DNA from: Hermatobates lingyangjiaoensis
Taxonomy: Eukaryota > Arthropoda > Insecta > Hemiptera > Hermatobatidae
Reading direction: 5' to 3'
NCBI GenBank assembly: GCA_026182355.1
Contig: JAPFBL010000007.1
Coordinates: 62,001-126,000, forward strand
Length of the DNA stretch: 64,000 nt
The translations under genes and the position numbers were made by a program. The notes under the pieces were generated by a model that was given only the letters and a program-made list of their open reading frames with translations, made no database searches and was not told where the DNA came from. Below, in pieces: positions 1-11,145 of this stretch. Position 1 is the first letter of the stretch. The number at the start of each line of letters is the position of its first letter.

Positions 1-191
1 GCACTGCTTTAGCCCTCACCCAGTGAGTTCTTCAGTTGACTGTCGTCCCTCCGTCAATTCACTTCTTCTCCTGAGGACGACCGCCATTACGGTCGAAATA
101 TTGAAAAGTGAGTCTTTGTTGTGTTTCTGTTTATGTGTCACTGCTTATTTTAATCGTTATTTGTCCTGCCGGACCGTTTTTCGTTTATCAT

Positions 192-192
<1 letters not shown>
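1..192 (+). repeat. TA-bounded hairpin module, copy 1 (5' end may be cut by window)
   Basis: This copy has a pyrimidine-rich lead, then CTGAGGA at 71-77, a perfect 6-bp stem (CGACCG paired with CGGTCG) and a GAAA that starts inside the stem at 95. Downstream come GTGAGT and a TTTCTGT/TGTGTC stretch, then a second small hairpin (GTCC, four-base loop, GGAC) near 163-174, and finally a TA tract. The same order of parts recurs in other modules in this window. The open frame at 23-235 runs into the TA tract and is not credible as a gene. Confidence 0.6.
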
Positions 193-227
<35 letters not shown>

Positions 228-303
228 CAATATAAAATATTGGTATATATAAAATAAATATTCAATACACAATATACAAAAATATGCAATATAAAATAAA
301 AGC

Positions 304-345
<42 letters not shown>

Positions 346-460
346 AAAAATTCACTCGCAAAAGGACAAAAATAAAAATTGGCATAATTTTTAACAAAAC
401 ATGTTTGAATGAAGATCTGCTCCCAAAATACACAGATATATATACATACATATATATATA
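193..460. repeat. TA microsatellite tracts
   Basis: TA runs lie at about 193-224 and 308-340, with a shorter imperfect run near 437-460. The 96-residue open frame on the minus strand here translates the TA runs into Ile-Tyr repeats and is an artefact. Confidence 0.9.
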
Positions 461-479
461 ACCAATATGAAAACCCACT

Positions 480-1630
480 TTTGGAATGTTTTATTTCTCT
501 CTTACACAGACACTTAATTCACATTCTTTATTGAAATATCATATAAAACTAAAAGTAATTTTCAAATGTCATATTTTATAAATAAAATTAAATTAAATTT
601 AACATTAAATAGAACTGAAACTTATTTTTTTTTTCAATGAATTTGGAGGGTATGTAGAACATGATTTCATAATGAATAATTATAGCCGAAACCACATCGA
701 TAATTATTTAAATTTTTATTTTAAAAAAATTACTGATTTGCTAAAAGAATATACATTTTTTTAAATATATGCAATGACTCGCCACATGTTTTAGAAGGTT
801 AGTAAATGTTGCAATACAGACAAGCTGATATTTTTGTAGAATACATGGCCTTTGGCTATTTCAAGAGAAATGAAATGTTCAGACTTCGGTGATCTGTTAT
901 CATCTTGTAATCGTTTCCATATTCAATGTTTTCTGAGAGAGAATGTAGTGATGGTGGATCCTTGATCTAAATGTGTTATCTTAGAAGGGTTTGGTTGCAT
1001 TCATTGGCAGTATTATAATACATAAATTATAATAACTAAAACTTATTGCAAATTTATTATAAAAAAGATTGAATATCAAATATAAGTTGGTGAAGCAATC
1101 TGAGTTTGGAAACTATTCAACGTTATAATAAAAATAATGACACAAATAGATATTGTTCTAATTACCATACAGGGGAGTATAAAGTAAATAATATTTACTA
1201 GAATTTTTAAATAAGGCTTCACACAGAGCACTATTATTACTAAAACTCATCATCATTGAATTTAAATGAGAAGGTCTTTAGAAAATCAGCAAAAACCTAC
1301 TGATATCACAACTAATGAAATAAGTCATATTTACTCAAAAGTTTTTCTCAAAAATGCTTTTCTCTCGTATTGTTTGGTTTGGTGTTAGTTTTGGGACTGT
1401 CCCTCTTTCAGTATATCTTTTGTTCAAGTTAAGTTAGTTCAAGATGAATGTGGTCCAAAACAGTCAAGTATGTTAAAAAAAAATATTTTGGTAAAAAAAA
1501 TGACTCTTTCATGATTTAATATTAGCCAAAACTAATAAGGGTCGTGTAGACTATAAAAACTATTTTTGTGTAAAATATGAATTGGAAACATTAAACGTTG
1601 TGGCCTGTAGGGTATCCATAAACTTTTGGA
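480..1630. other. AT-rich non-coding DNA, nothing recognised
   Basis: I see no open frame of note, no repeat shared with the rest of the window and no RNA-like fold. Confidence 0.6.
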
Positions 1631-1671
1631 CATTCAACCACCCACCGACCCATTCACAAACACATACACAA

Positions 1672-1689
1672 ATATATATATATATATAT

Positions 1690-1737
<48 letters not shown>

Positions 1738-1895
1738 CAATTAAAAGAACGGTCCAGCGGACTTTTTTAAAATAAAATAAATTCAAAACGAAGGAAACAC
1801 ACAGAAAGACACAGACATAACTCACATCGATATTTCGACCATCGTCGTCATCAGGAGGTGCGAAGAGCGAAGAGTCCCGCAGGAAGACGGGGCGG
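1672..1895 (-). repeat. TA tract plus hairpin module, copy 2
   Basis: A TA run (about 1672-1732) borders a minus-strand module. Read on the minus strand, CTGATGA (complement of 1848-1854) is followed by a short stem and GAAA (1833-1836). Then come GTGAGT and a TGTGT-rich stretch, and the second hairpin GTCC-GCT-GGAC at 1751-1762. The order of parts matches copy 1. Confidence 0.6.
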
Positions 1896-1914
1896 TACTC
1901 ATATATATATGCAT

Positions 1915-2080
1915 AATTATATATATCATCAGAAAAGCGTCAAAAAAAACATAGAGACCTCAAAACGCATAGATTCCTAAAAATCTCGAGATCAAATTTT
2001 TTTATGATTTCTATACTTTGGTACCGGAGTTACTCGTAGCTGTTCCGTTTCTAGTTTGGTGGGAACTTAACTATGAAATA
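1915..2080 (+). repeat. Dispersed repeat family D, partial copy
   Basis: A stretch beginning ATCATCAGAAAA, then a CCTCAAAA block and an ATTTTTTT-ATGATT block, reappears near 18,085-18,240 and, more diverged, near 21,540-21,640. The match is by eye. No coding potential is visible and the element class is unknown. Confidence 0.45.
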
Positions 2081-2569
2081 TGGTGATTTCATCATAAAAT
2101 TTTTAGTTCTTTTCATTTTTGTTATATCTTGACATTTAATTATATAAATTTATGTAAACACATATAGATACATAAACGCACCAATTTACAACGTCCGACT
2201 TTCAAAACTTTGACTCTAATGTAATACTTTCATTTCTCTATATTCCATGTACGCACTGATAAATGAAAGGTTAAATGTAATTAGGTTATGTATAACTAAC
2301 ATTTTACTAATCTACAAAGAAAGTATGATCATTACAATATAACACCGATGTTTAGATTTTGATTAATTTACATTTTTGATGCTCTCTCGAATTTTTTAGT
2401 TATTCTTTTGATAATATCTGAATGCATGAATGGCTTACATATATTCTAAATTTTGTAAGCACTTATAAGAAATTTGGTAAAGGGCTTTTTATCAATATGT
2501 GATGATGCTACATTGAAAGGCCCAAATTTTACCTCTCTCACATTTATTACTGTAATGATCTTTATGCAG

Positions 2570-2689
2570 CTGTCAGTAGAGATCTTTAAGCTTGAGGAAC
2601 TGACGTTGTACAGGCTAGGGACGGACGGACAACACACAGTGACCCAAAGTGAGAATCGCACTGGGTTCTGCCAATCCTCAGACGAGAAG
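2570..2689 (+). CDS. Candidate internal exon, product not recognised
   Basis: Exactly 120 bp lie between an AG acceptor (preceded by a T-rich tract and ATGCAG) and a strong GTAAGC donor. Only one frame is open across it, giving 40 codons in phase 0 at both ends. The peptide includes the run EELTLYRLGTDGQHTVTQSE, a possible N-glycosylation site (NRT) and ends SSDEK. Composition is clearly GC-richer than the flanks. I do not recognise the family. A downstream candidate at 9,946 has a phase-compatible acceptor and may belong to the same transcript. A chance open stretch cannot be excluded without homology or transcript data. Confidence 0.45.
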
Positions 2690-3329
2690 GTAAGCTACTT
2701 GGCTACCCTGACCTCTTCCATAATCTTAAGTGAACATTTTATATTTGTGTTATAAATTTATATTTCATTTTGTGAAAAAAATTTTTTTTGTTATTGGCAA
2801 TATTCCATCACAGTAAATACCCACTATAATATTTTATGCCTAAACAGGTCTAATTGTTTCTCACTTTTCTGACCCTTCTAAAAACTTTAAATTTGTGTTT
2901 AGCACTACCTTTCATATCATTATCTTTGTGCACACAATACTTAAGGTAGACTTAGCATTTTTGTAGCAAAAGCAGAGTTTACTGTTACTAATGTCGTTTC
3001 TATGAAACCTAGAAAGGTTTCATAGGTAAGTACTAAGGTTGTAGAATTTGGAGCTTAGCTTTCGAAAACCTGCATCTCTGTAACATCCTTGGTAATATAA
3101 TTTTGAATGTTCATATTTTCACAAATGTATGCTTTTATAAAACTTCAGGAATAAATAAGATTGAAAATTGATCAAAATTATAAAACATAGAAAAAAAAAG
3201 TAAAAAATTTATAATATGTTTATAAATTTTGATTAAAACTAAATTTGGCTATTTTTCTCACAATTTTTTTTGAAAGCAATGGCCAAGCATGAAAGAAAAC
3301 AAGTTGTTTTCATTAACTGAATCTTAAGA
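2690..3329. other. AT-rich, intron-like stretch
   Basis: It would be the intron following the candidate exon if that exon is real. I see no repeat copy or other structure. Confidence 0.4.
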
Positions 3330-3640
3330 TTTTATCTTGGAGTTTGTCTGAACCAATCCCGTCCAGTCGACTGCTGGTGATTATGCAGAAAGAAACCTGA
3401 TTTGAGCTGTTTAGTGCAGCGAATTCCTTGCAGAGATACAATCAGTAGAAGAGGGCAGGCTTCATTGATGTTCTCTATCAGGGGCTGAATCACAGCATGG
3501 CTTATTCACTTCCGCCTTCATTTAGCGCCAATCTCACTTCGTTCTACAATTAGATCAATGCACGCTTACAATTATCAATTATCACATGTCTATCAGATGA
3601 AAGACCATGGTATTAATAACCAATTATCATGGCTTCTCTT
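3330..3640. other. GC-richer island with homeodomain-like sites
   Basis: Base composition rises against the AT-rich flanks, and the 3' part contains closely spaced ATTAGATC, CAATTATC and AATTATCA motifs. No convincing splice-bounded frame was seen. It is a candidate conserved non-coding element only. Confidence 0.25.
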
Positions 3641-3944
3641 CCATATTTGCGGCAAAAACGAGATCGTACAATCAAATAAGTTTGCTGGTTATATATGGTT
3701 CTCAGTAACATTATGGTCATTTAATTATATGAATAGTTATTACAGCAAAACTGGTAGAGCGCTCTCAGATGCACCACTCTTCATCCTGATGATCACCTAC
3801 TAAGATAGTTGAAATATGAACAATGAGTTTGAATTGTGAAGTTATTTGTTTGTTATTACGCGTTTTTATCGTTATCATTCCATTTTTTCTGGGTCTCATT
3901 TGTTTTATCACCTTTATATATATACGAGTATATATCAACGTCAA

Positions 3945-4060
3945 ACCATACTAGACTTAAGAAGATCTAAAAAAAGATTTTTCAACCAAAACAAGCGGTC
4001 TTCTTCAGAATCCCAATGATACTGAAACATTTTCTTATTGTGATTTATTGTGATTAGGAA
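3945..4060 (-). repeat. Hairpin module, copy 3 (diverged)
   Basis: Read on the minus strand, it has CTGAAGA (4002-4008), then GACCGCTTGTTTTGGTT and GAAA (3980-3983). This matches the core of the inverted repeat at 11,207-11,376 with several substitutions. A short TATA-rich stretch lies nearby at 3916-3935. Confidence 0.5.
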
Positions 4061-4261
4061 TAAAGTACTACAGAGAGTCTTTACAATGATGGAATATTGC
4101 CCAACATCAAAAGAATTATTTTCCACACGAAGAAATATCCAGATAAGAAGAACAAACATGAATTAATTATAGAAGTTATATGTCGAATTTTAATATTATT
4201 TATTCAGGTATATCAATTTGACTTTGTAGTATATCAGAATTACTACAAATATAATATAATA

Positions 4262-4464
4262 TTTCGTTTATATATATATATATATCGTTTTATATATATA
4301 TATAACGAGTTATATATATATATATATATAACGGGTTACTTGCCGTTGCGTCTACAACGTGCTTGGTCTCCCATTCTCTTTTCTCCTGAAGACGGATTAC
4401 CGAAAATTTGAGTCTGAAGTGTGTTTCCCTACTTTGTGTGTTGCTCTTTGTTAATCTCGAACTC

Positions 4465-4465
<1 letters not shown>
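4262..4465 (+). repeat. TA tracts and hairpin module, copy 4
   Basis: Interrupted TA runs (about 4268-4334) lead into a module with CTGAAGA at 4386-4392, a short CGG-ATTA-CCG stem and GAAA at 4402-4405, followed by TTTGAGTCTGAAGTGTGTTT. The lead GCGTCTACAACGTG recurs in the loop of the inverted repeat at 16,255-16,447. Confidence 0.6.
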
Positions 4466-4533
<68 letters not shown>

Positions 4534-4550
4534 GAGAGAGAGAGAGAGAG
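4466..4550. repeat. Compound TA/GA microsatellite
   Basis: A TA run passes directly into a GA run with one GGGG interruption. The adjoining open frames encode only Ile-Tyr and Arg-Glu repeats. Confidence 0.95.
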
Positions 4551-4840
4551 CTAAGTCCGTTTTTATTTTCCATTATCTAACTCAAAACCACAATTTTATA
4601 AAATAGATACAATCACGCCAATAACTCAATGGGTTTTCACCTTGTACTGAGGAATGATTATATTTTTTGACTTGGTTGTTTACTCATAGTAAAGTATAAA
4701 TACTTGTGATTTAAATATAACAATAGAGTAGCACCATGTTTGCCACCCGGGGTGGTCGTAAGTTTGGCTGGCCTTTCATAACTTCAATAAGAACTTCAAT
4801 AAGTTATAACTTATTCCGTTAAGTTTCAAAATTCCAAAAA

Positions 4841-4856
4841 GAGAGAGAGAGAGAGG

Positions 4857-4953
<97 letters not shown>
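4841..4953. repeat. GA microsatellite, about 113 bp
   Basis: Nearly pure GA dinucleotides with two or three slips near the left end. The run abuts hairpin module copy 5 on its right side. Confidence 0.95.
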
Positions 4954-4954
<1 letters not shown>

Positions 4955-5130
4955 CTCCAACCGTCTCTGAACTAGTGCGCTTGGTTTCCCTCTCTTATCT
5001 CTCTTGAAGACGGTTCAAACCAAAAATTAGAGACTGTAAGTGTGTTCTTTTGATTTCTCTATGTTTCTTTGTCTGTATTGAACTATATTTGTCCGTTTTG
5101 GATCGTATTTCCAACGAAAAAGTATATAAA
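4954..5130 (+). repeat. Hairpin module, copy 5
   Basis: Almost identical to the right arm of the inverted repeat at 10,880-11,154: GGTCTCCAACCGTCTCTGA at the start, TTGAAGACGGTTCAAACC in the core (first core C changed to T), then TGTAAGTGTGTTCTTTTGAT. It extends further to a GTCCGTTTTGGATCGT tail that is also present beside 10,860. This shows that the dimer arm is a mobile or amplified unit. Confidence 0.7.
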
Positions 5131-6900
5131 TATATAATTGTTAAAATTTGAGAAAGTCTTTCTGTGTTTCCTTAATGTTGCTTAACGACATTTGTGTCAT
5201 TCTTGATAATTAATGATACATTAATTATAACATTAAATAATTCCATAATTGATTAATAATAACATTAATTCCAGTCACTGGAATGTTTTATACAGTTAGC
5301 ATCCTTAGTCTTCCAGTGATGTAAAGAGTTATCATATTCCTTTGCAATATATTCTTACTTTTGTAGGTCGTTATATTGTTATTAAATAGTTTCTATTGTT
5401 TTGCTCCATAAATTGTCATAACCTATTTTTGTTTATATGTATATTTAGGATTTATGTATAATTATTGTTTTCCTCTATTCTGTAAGCCTACAAACAAAGG
5501 TTTAAATAAAAACAGAAATGTTAGCATTTGAGAGTTTGAATTAAACGTGGAAAACTTACAGAGCACCGATTTTATTTCAGTAGTATATACATATAGTATA
5601 TATATATATACTATATTTATAATATACTATATACAGTATGTATACATATAGTATACATATACTATAGTATATGTATATATACATATATAAATCCCCCAAA
5701 AATCACTGCAAAAATAATGAGTCCCAGTCTATTAAGGTAAGTGTTGTGAAAGTCTCAGATTTCATTTTTAACTCACTTCTTTTATAACATGCTGCATCAA
5801 AAGATCTACAGACATTTTTATGTGTCATTATAATTTCAGTCACTATTTTTTGTACATATACTATAACAACAGCGGCATCCACTGTAAGCTAACTGTCATT
5901 TTGAACTAATTATAGGAAATTTTGAGGACCACTATGAAAGTAGCGCATTTAGAGAGAAATAAACAGAGTAAAGCTTTTAGAAAGAAACGTATAAAAAAAG
6001 AACTGATCCAACTCACTCATATATTTTCAGTTTTGTCGTGAAAATACTTGACTTGACAAGTGAAAATGAAAACGTGCTGTGCTATTTAGAGTGGAGGGAG
6101 GTAAGAGATATTGTAATGGTCGTGAAAGGCAATGAAAGGGCTGAAAATACTTGACAAGTCAGAGAAAGAATGGAGACCAGAATGAAATAAGTAATATATT
6201 ATCTGCCAGTTTAAGCTAACCGGGTAGCCAAGGTTATTGCACTCATTAGTACTATGTCTGATTTGAATAAACCTTTACTGCTCTTTACTATTTCATCTGT
6301 TAAATTTAATTAATGAAGTCTTGACAACATGGATCTTTCATACCTGATCATTTTAGCTTCTGTCCAATTTATAACATGATGTCAGGATCATATATCAAAA
6401 TAAGGCACTCTTTGTTCAGCTTCAACTACGATGAATCGAAGTTGTTTGAAGCGCAATTATTTACAATTTTCCAGCCTGATTTTGTGACATTTACAATTTT
6501 TTCATCATAACAGTTTAATCCCAATTCTGAATTTCTTACTGCCGTTTGGACATCATCTTTCACTGTAAAATCATGTAGTTTTCAAGATGACTTACACAAT
6601 ATATTTATCTTTGTATTTTGATTATATATTAAGATTGTAGTTTTTTTTATCATTAGCCTCTTTTTACTTTTTCTATCCCATCAAGGATTATGGTCCTAAA
6701 ACCATCAGATGCCATCTTCAAGATCACGTGCATAGTAAGTGTTCTGCAAGGCTATGCAATACTTTGATGGAACATGTTGAGAACTTTGATTCGATGACAG
6801 GGCATCAATTACACTAGAAGGCAATCAGCCTCCCCACCTGCTGTCTGAACTAAACTAAGAAAATAAGCTTCAAACCCATACTATGCGATGATTTCAATAT
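5131..6900. other. AT-rich DNA with one palindromic TA patch
   Basis: Most of the stretch shows nothing recognisable. About 5470-5545 resembles 13,800-13,870 (GCCTACAAACAAAGG, then a GAAATGTTAGC-type motif and GAGAGTTTGAAT). About 5583-5690 is a patch of nested TATAC/GTATA palindromes. Confidence 0.5.
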
Positions 6901-6901
6901 A

Positions 6902-7020
6902 TATATATAAATTCAATAATATATCAACCGTTGGATAGAATAGGTGTATAATGTAATCGGGATTCGGTCAATTTTCTCGGAAAATTGACCGAATCCCGAT
7001 TACATTATACACCTATATAT
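6902..7020. repeat. Perfect inverted repeat, 37-bp arms
   Basis: The left arm at 6940-6976 and right arm at 6980-7016 are exact reverse complements around a 3-base loop. The arm sequence (GAAAATTGACCGAATCCCGA read outward) matches the single copy near 13,870-13,945. So this is an inverted duplication of that unit's tail. TA tracts flank it. Confidence 0.85.
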
Positions 7021-7500
7021 ATACATAAACGATAATAATAAATAACTTCAGGAACACAATTAAAAGTTACACAAAAAAGAAAAATACAAACATTTCAAAC
7101 TTTTACTATGTTTTTCTAGTGTATGTACATTATGAAGCTATTTTTCATATTCTGGAAACAATACTATCTAGATTGTTTTCTAATTGCCAGTATATATATA
7201 TATCGAGTGATATACTGCACTGTTTTATTACTAGAATTAGATTTGTTTTATTACTACAATGAAATACAAAAACCCTATGGTATTTCGATAAATATGTTCA
7301 GATAACAGTAAAGTGTAACAAGTAGTTAATATATTTCATCAACTCACAAAGTAATTACTGACACAGCTCATTTCGTAATTTGAACCTCCTCACCATAAGG
7401 AACAGAAGAGGCAATCCTGGCTGCCAGTAAATGATTGTCTTGTAGGCAGCTGAGTCCTTGCTGACGGATGAACGAAACACTTGTTCATTGAACACAGTAT
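7021..7500. other. Non-coding, nothing recognised
   Basis: A slightly GC-richer patch lies at about 7380-7490, with no convincing frame or repeat. Confidence 0.45.
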
Positions 7501-7503
7501 TTT

Positions 7504-7808
7504 GTATGCTTGTTTTTGAGGGCAAGGTCATTAAATAGAAATATTCACTTTTTCCAACGTTTCAATGTTACCATATTCTTAAATTGTTATGCTAATATAA
7601 CGTATATTAAAGTTTTAATTATTATTGTTGTCCATACTGAAATTGTATATTAATTTTTGAATATATTGTAGCTATGTTTATATTTTATATCTTGTTTTTG
7701 TGGCCCAAAGGATAATGTTGGCTAATATCAAAACATGGCAAAACATCGAAACGTTAGCAAAATGGAGTATTTTAATTGAATGACCTAGTCCTCAAAAACA
7801 AACTTACT
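7504..7808. mobile_element. Foldback/MITE-like element with imperfect terminal inverted repeats
   Basis: The left end (GTATGCTTGTTTTTGAGG) and the reverse complement of the right end (GTAAGTTTGTTTTTGAGG) match, and the pairing continues with gaps through AGGTCATT, about 38 bp in all. The interior is about 220 bp of AT-rich DNA with CGAAACGTTAGC at about 7748-7759. No coding content and no clear target duplication. It may be a dimer of the second module group rather than a classical MITE. Confidence 0.5.
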
Positions 7809-7844
7809 AAATATTGACAATATATATATATATATACCATGATA

Positions 7845-7975
7845 AATAAAAAATGGTCCGGCAGGACAGATTACACTTAAAATAAACTGTGACACATAGA
7901 CAGAAACATAACAGAATTGAAAAGTGAGTCTTTGTTATGTTTCTGTCCATGTGTCACAGTTAATTTTAAGTATAT
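7845..7975. repeat. Inverted hairpin module, copy 11, 34-bp arms
   Basis: Left arm 7879-7912 and right arm 7934-7967 are reverse complements with two or three differences. The unit is copy 1's TTTCTGT/TGTGTCAC stretch. The left side also carries the GGTCCGGCAGGACA tail hairpin seen in copy 1. TA tracts lie on both sides (7820-7836 and 7970-7984). Confidence 0.75.
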
Positions 7976-7994
7976 ATATATATAAAAGAGTTCA

Positions 7995-8184
7995 AAATCG
8001 ATGAAGACTAGCACTCAGAGTAAAGTAAGAGAAGTAAGAAACACACAAACTCAAATTTTCTAGCAATCCGTTTTCAGGAGAAAGGAGAAAGAGAGATCAA
8101 GTACGTTGTAGATGCAACTGTCAGTAACTCGTTATATAACCCGTTGTATAGTATATTTACTATATATATAGTATATATACACTT

Positions 8185-8225
<41 letters not shown>

Positions 8226-8310
8226 ATAGAAAGAGAGATAAAACACCCAAAAACACGGATGAAATCACTTCTGTATTTCGACAGCAGTTCTCCACTGGAG
8301 AAGAAACAAC
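7995..8310 (-). repeat. Two minus-strand module remnants around a TA tract
   Basis: About 8000-8160 is the minus-strand counterpart of copy 4: the complement reads CGTTGTAGATGCAACT inverted, then a mutated CTGAAAACGG core at about 8070. A TA run follows (8161-8220). About 8225-8310 holds a third diverged module with GTCGAAATACAGAAGTGAT on the minus strand. Confidence 0.5.
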
Positions 8311-8659
8311 CAGAAGATGAAAAGGCTGGAACTGAATTGCAGGCTCTCTTCTAATAGTAACCTCATCTTATAACGATAGAGTTTGAAATGTATCACTCAT
8401 AATTTGTTTTTACCTCGTCATGGTAGGTAAACTTAATGCTTTAAGTTATTTTACTCCATATACTCTACTGTATTTGTGCATTTTTAGTCTTACAAGAAGA
8501 CAAAGTACTGATTGACCACTATTTTCAAATTTGAAATGTATATATTTTAAAGGTCATTACTGATAAATTAAATTTTTTTATAAAGGATTAGTTTTGAATG
8601 TAAGAATGCGTTAATACTGATGTAATTTCAGAAGTAGTTTAAATGTAAGTTCGTGAACT

Positions 8660-9120
8660 GTTGGTGAAGAGTTTGCAGAATGTCCATTGATGACAGATTA
8701 AAGAAATAGACGGCGGTAAGGAGATTTAATTGGGCAGAGTGGGTCTAGACGGTGGGGAGACGGACCATAAGAAATGGGAGAAAGCGATACGGGCAGCACG
8801 AGGTCCGAACAAATTAAGGAATGTTTAGGGAGAATGAGGAATGGGCCATTAGCCGTCTATGGTTATGTATGAGCCAGTCGTCCTGCCACCTTTTGTTTCT
8901 CTCCGATTGTCTCGACCTTTTTTGCCTTCCGCAGGTAATGCCCACTGGTTCAGAAGACCTCACCTACACTATGTCTATCATGCTCATCTGCTTCTTCTTC
9001 GCAACTCAACCGCAAAACTCGACCCATTTGAATAATAAAACCTATGAAAATATTCCTTATGACTTTTTTGGGGCCCATTTAATAAGGCTCCACTAAATGA
9101 GAGTCGAGTTCGAACGAAAC
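8660..9120. other. GC-richer island, function unknown
   Basis: The interval includes TTTAATTGGGC and GGGCCATTAGCC motifs and a pyrimidine tract ending TTCCGCAG at about 8921-8935 that could act as a splice acceptor. The frame after it is open (it starts VMPTGSEDLTYTMS) but becomes low-complexity and has no clear donor. It could be an exon or a conserved non-coding element; I cannot decide. Confidence 0.25.
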
Positions 9121-9189
9121 CAATATTACAACTCTCGAAGGAAAAAGGGAAAAAACTTATTAAAACCTAATCGTTTTTTTTTTCTCCTA

Positions 9190-9440
9190 GCCTGTTCGTC
9201 ATTGTGATTGCACTGTTGATGAAGTTTCAACCCTCACAGGTGTTTACACTTTCATCTCGCTGTCAAGCCGGCAGTTAACACCACCAGCGAGTTTACTTTC
9301 CATCACCTGCCTTCAGACAACTTAAGAAGTACGGGGATTTTTCTGAAAGTAAATTCCAAATCGCTAAATCTAATCGAATGTCGTGCAAACATGAACCGTT
9401 CCACCGGCATTAAGGGCACCGACACCCAGCATGCTTTACG
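9190..9440. other. GC-richer island with E-box motifs
   Basis: Contains CACAGGTGTTTAC and CATCACCTGCC (E-boxes CAGGTG and CACCTG) in a block that stands out from its AT-rich flanks. No splice-bounded frame was seen. It lies about 500 bp upstream of the candidate terminal exon at 9,946. Confidence 0.25.
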
Positions 9441-9945
9441 CCTTAAACAGCACCATTTGCATTTATATTGTGTTGTGGTGTGTTATTTCCACTGATAATT
9501 ATTTTTACAACAACTGTTTTGCTCGCCGACAATAAAACAGTGAAAAGTGATTCGTTTTTTGACGGGGAAGTGAAGTTCGTATACAGTTCAGTGAAATACA
9601 GGCTCAAATACCATAAGTGAGTACAAAGTCTTCAGGTTGTAAGTGTTTTCAAGGACCGATAGAAAAGTGGGAGCACAGAGGATTTGGTCATGCTCTTAGC
9701 GAAAAGATTTGTGAAGGTCAGTGAGTCAAAATTTCAATTTCAGCATTGAAGTATCTGAAGAACAACTATGAGTAGAACAACTTTGCTCAATATTGTGTCT
9801 GAAAATTAGTAATTCTACAAATCCTATTCACGTTCGCTTCCCAGGCTGCTTAATGAAAAACAGTAAAAGAAAAGAAGGAATGATGTTTTTAGTTTTTTTA
9901 CCCGATATCGTAAGAATAGTAAACTTTCTTACATATCAATTCTAG

Positions 9946-10089
9946 AAAGCTATGCTACAAGAGATGGTCATGGATTTCTCACTGACATCAGAGTCTGAGC
10001 GGCAGTCAATGGATGCCGTCTCACGGTATCCCCAGTCAAAGTCGGTGCCGACAATCTCAACGCGTAATGTCATGGCAACCTCGCATTGA
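9946..10089 (+). CDS. Candidate 3'-terminal exon, product not recognised
   Basis: A TTCTAG acceptor is followed by 47 open codons and a TGA. The peptide begins KAMLQEMVMDFSLTSE, is rich in Ser, Met and charged residues, and ends STRNVMATSH. There is no membrane segment. Codon third positions and composition are GC-richer than the surroundings. An AATAAA at 10,252-10,257 lies about 165 bp past the stop, a normal spacing for a short 3' untranslated region. The acceptor phase (0) fits the donor of the candidate exon at 2,570-2,689, though other exons could lie between. I do not recognise the family. The open stretch is short enough that chance remains possible. Confidence 0.45.
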   Translation, partial: KAMLQEMVMDFSLTSESERQSMDAVSRYPQSKSVPTISTRNVMATSH

Positions 10090-10251
10090 GTCTTATTATA
10101 GTCCAAGGAACAACAGTAAATGTGACCGCGTACTGCACTACCTGGACTAGGCTTTGACGTACATTACACAACTTAGCAACGTGGCATCCTGGTGTCTGAA
10201 GTTGTGTAACTGCATGTCAGTGTTAGCCTCCATTCTGCTATTTAAACTCAA

Positions 10252-10257
10252 AATAAA
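10252..10257 (+). other. Possible polyadenylation signal
   Basis: AATAAA downstream of the candidate terminal exon. In DNA this AT-rich, single hexamers are common by chance. Confidence 0.3.
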
Positions 10258-10260
10258 ATT

Positions 10261-10800
10261 AGACTTTTACTTGAATTCTTGTTGAATACTTGTTTTAATA
10301 AAAAAAAATTGAAAAAATCTGTGGTAGTTTATTTTATTACTAAAAGTGCATTTTAATTTCAAATAATTCTGGAATGTTAGTTTCAATACGTACTGAGGAA
10401 ATATTGTTAAAGACCAGAAGTTCCATTACTAACCAACTCAATGTTTAAGAAAATGAAAATTAAATTATATTGTATGGTTCAGTTACGGTAGCCTTTTACC
10501 ACCTAGGAAGCTCTTTTATTCAATGACTACTTCAACGTAAACCACTGGAAAAAAATATATATATGTAGAATAAAATACCATTTTATTCTTATAATTTTTT
10601 TTAAATCATCTAACCTTAATTTAGAATTTTTTTAAGGTTGAGAATCAGTTGAATAAATCATTGATTCATTTGATTTAATTCAGTTTTACAAACATGTGGG
10701 AACAAAGAACTGATGATACAGTCACATTTCGGTGACATTTCTACCATCATCAGGTTAAAGTTGTTCACAGTTATGAAATTTTTTAAAAGCTTGTAAACTA
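10261..10800. other. AT-rich non-coding, nothing recognised
   Basis: Only A/T homopolymers and a short TATA run are visible. Confidence 0.5.
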
Positions 10801-10808
10801 TGTATATA

Positions 10809-10844
<36 letters not shown>

Positions 10845-10845
<1 letters not shown>

Positions 10846-11145
10846 TTTTTTTCGTTGGAAATACGATCCAAAACGGACAAATATAGTTCAATATAAACAA
10901 AGAAACATAGAGAAATCAAAAGAACACACTTACAGTCTCTAATTTTCGGTTTGAACCGTCTTCAGGAGAGATAAGAGAGGGAAACCAAGCGCACTGGATC
11001 AGAGACGGTTGGAGACGGTCTCCAACCGTCTCTGATCCAGTGCGCTTGGTTTCCCTCTCTTATCTCTCCTGAAGACGGTTCAAACCGAAAATTAGAGACT
11101 GTAAGTGTGTTCTTTTGATTTCTCTATGTTTCTTTGTTTATATTG

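Noticed and set aside
188..478. 96-residue minus open frame and similar Ile-Tyr-rich frames
   Set aside because: They are translations of TA microsatellites, without any domain.
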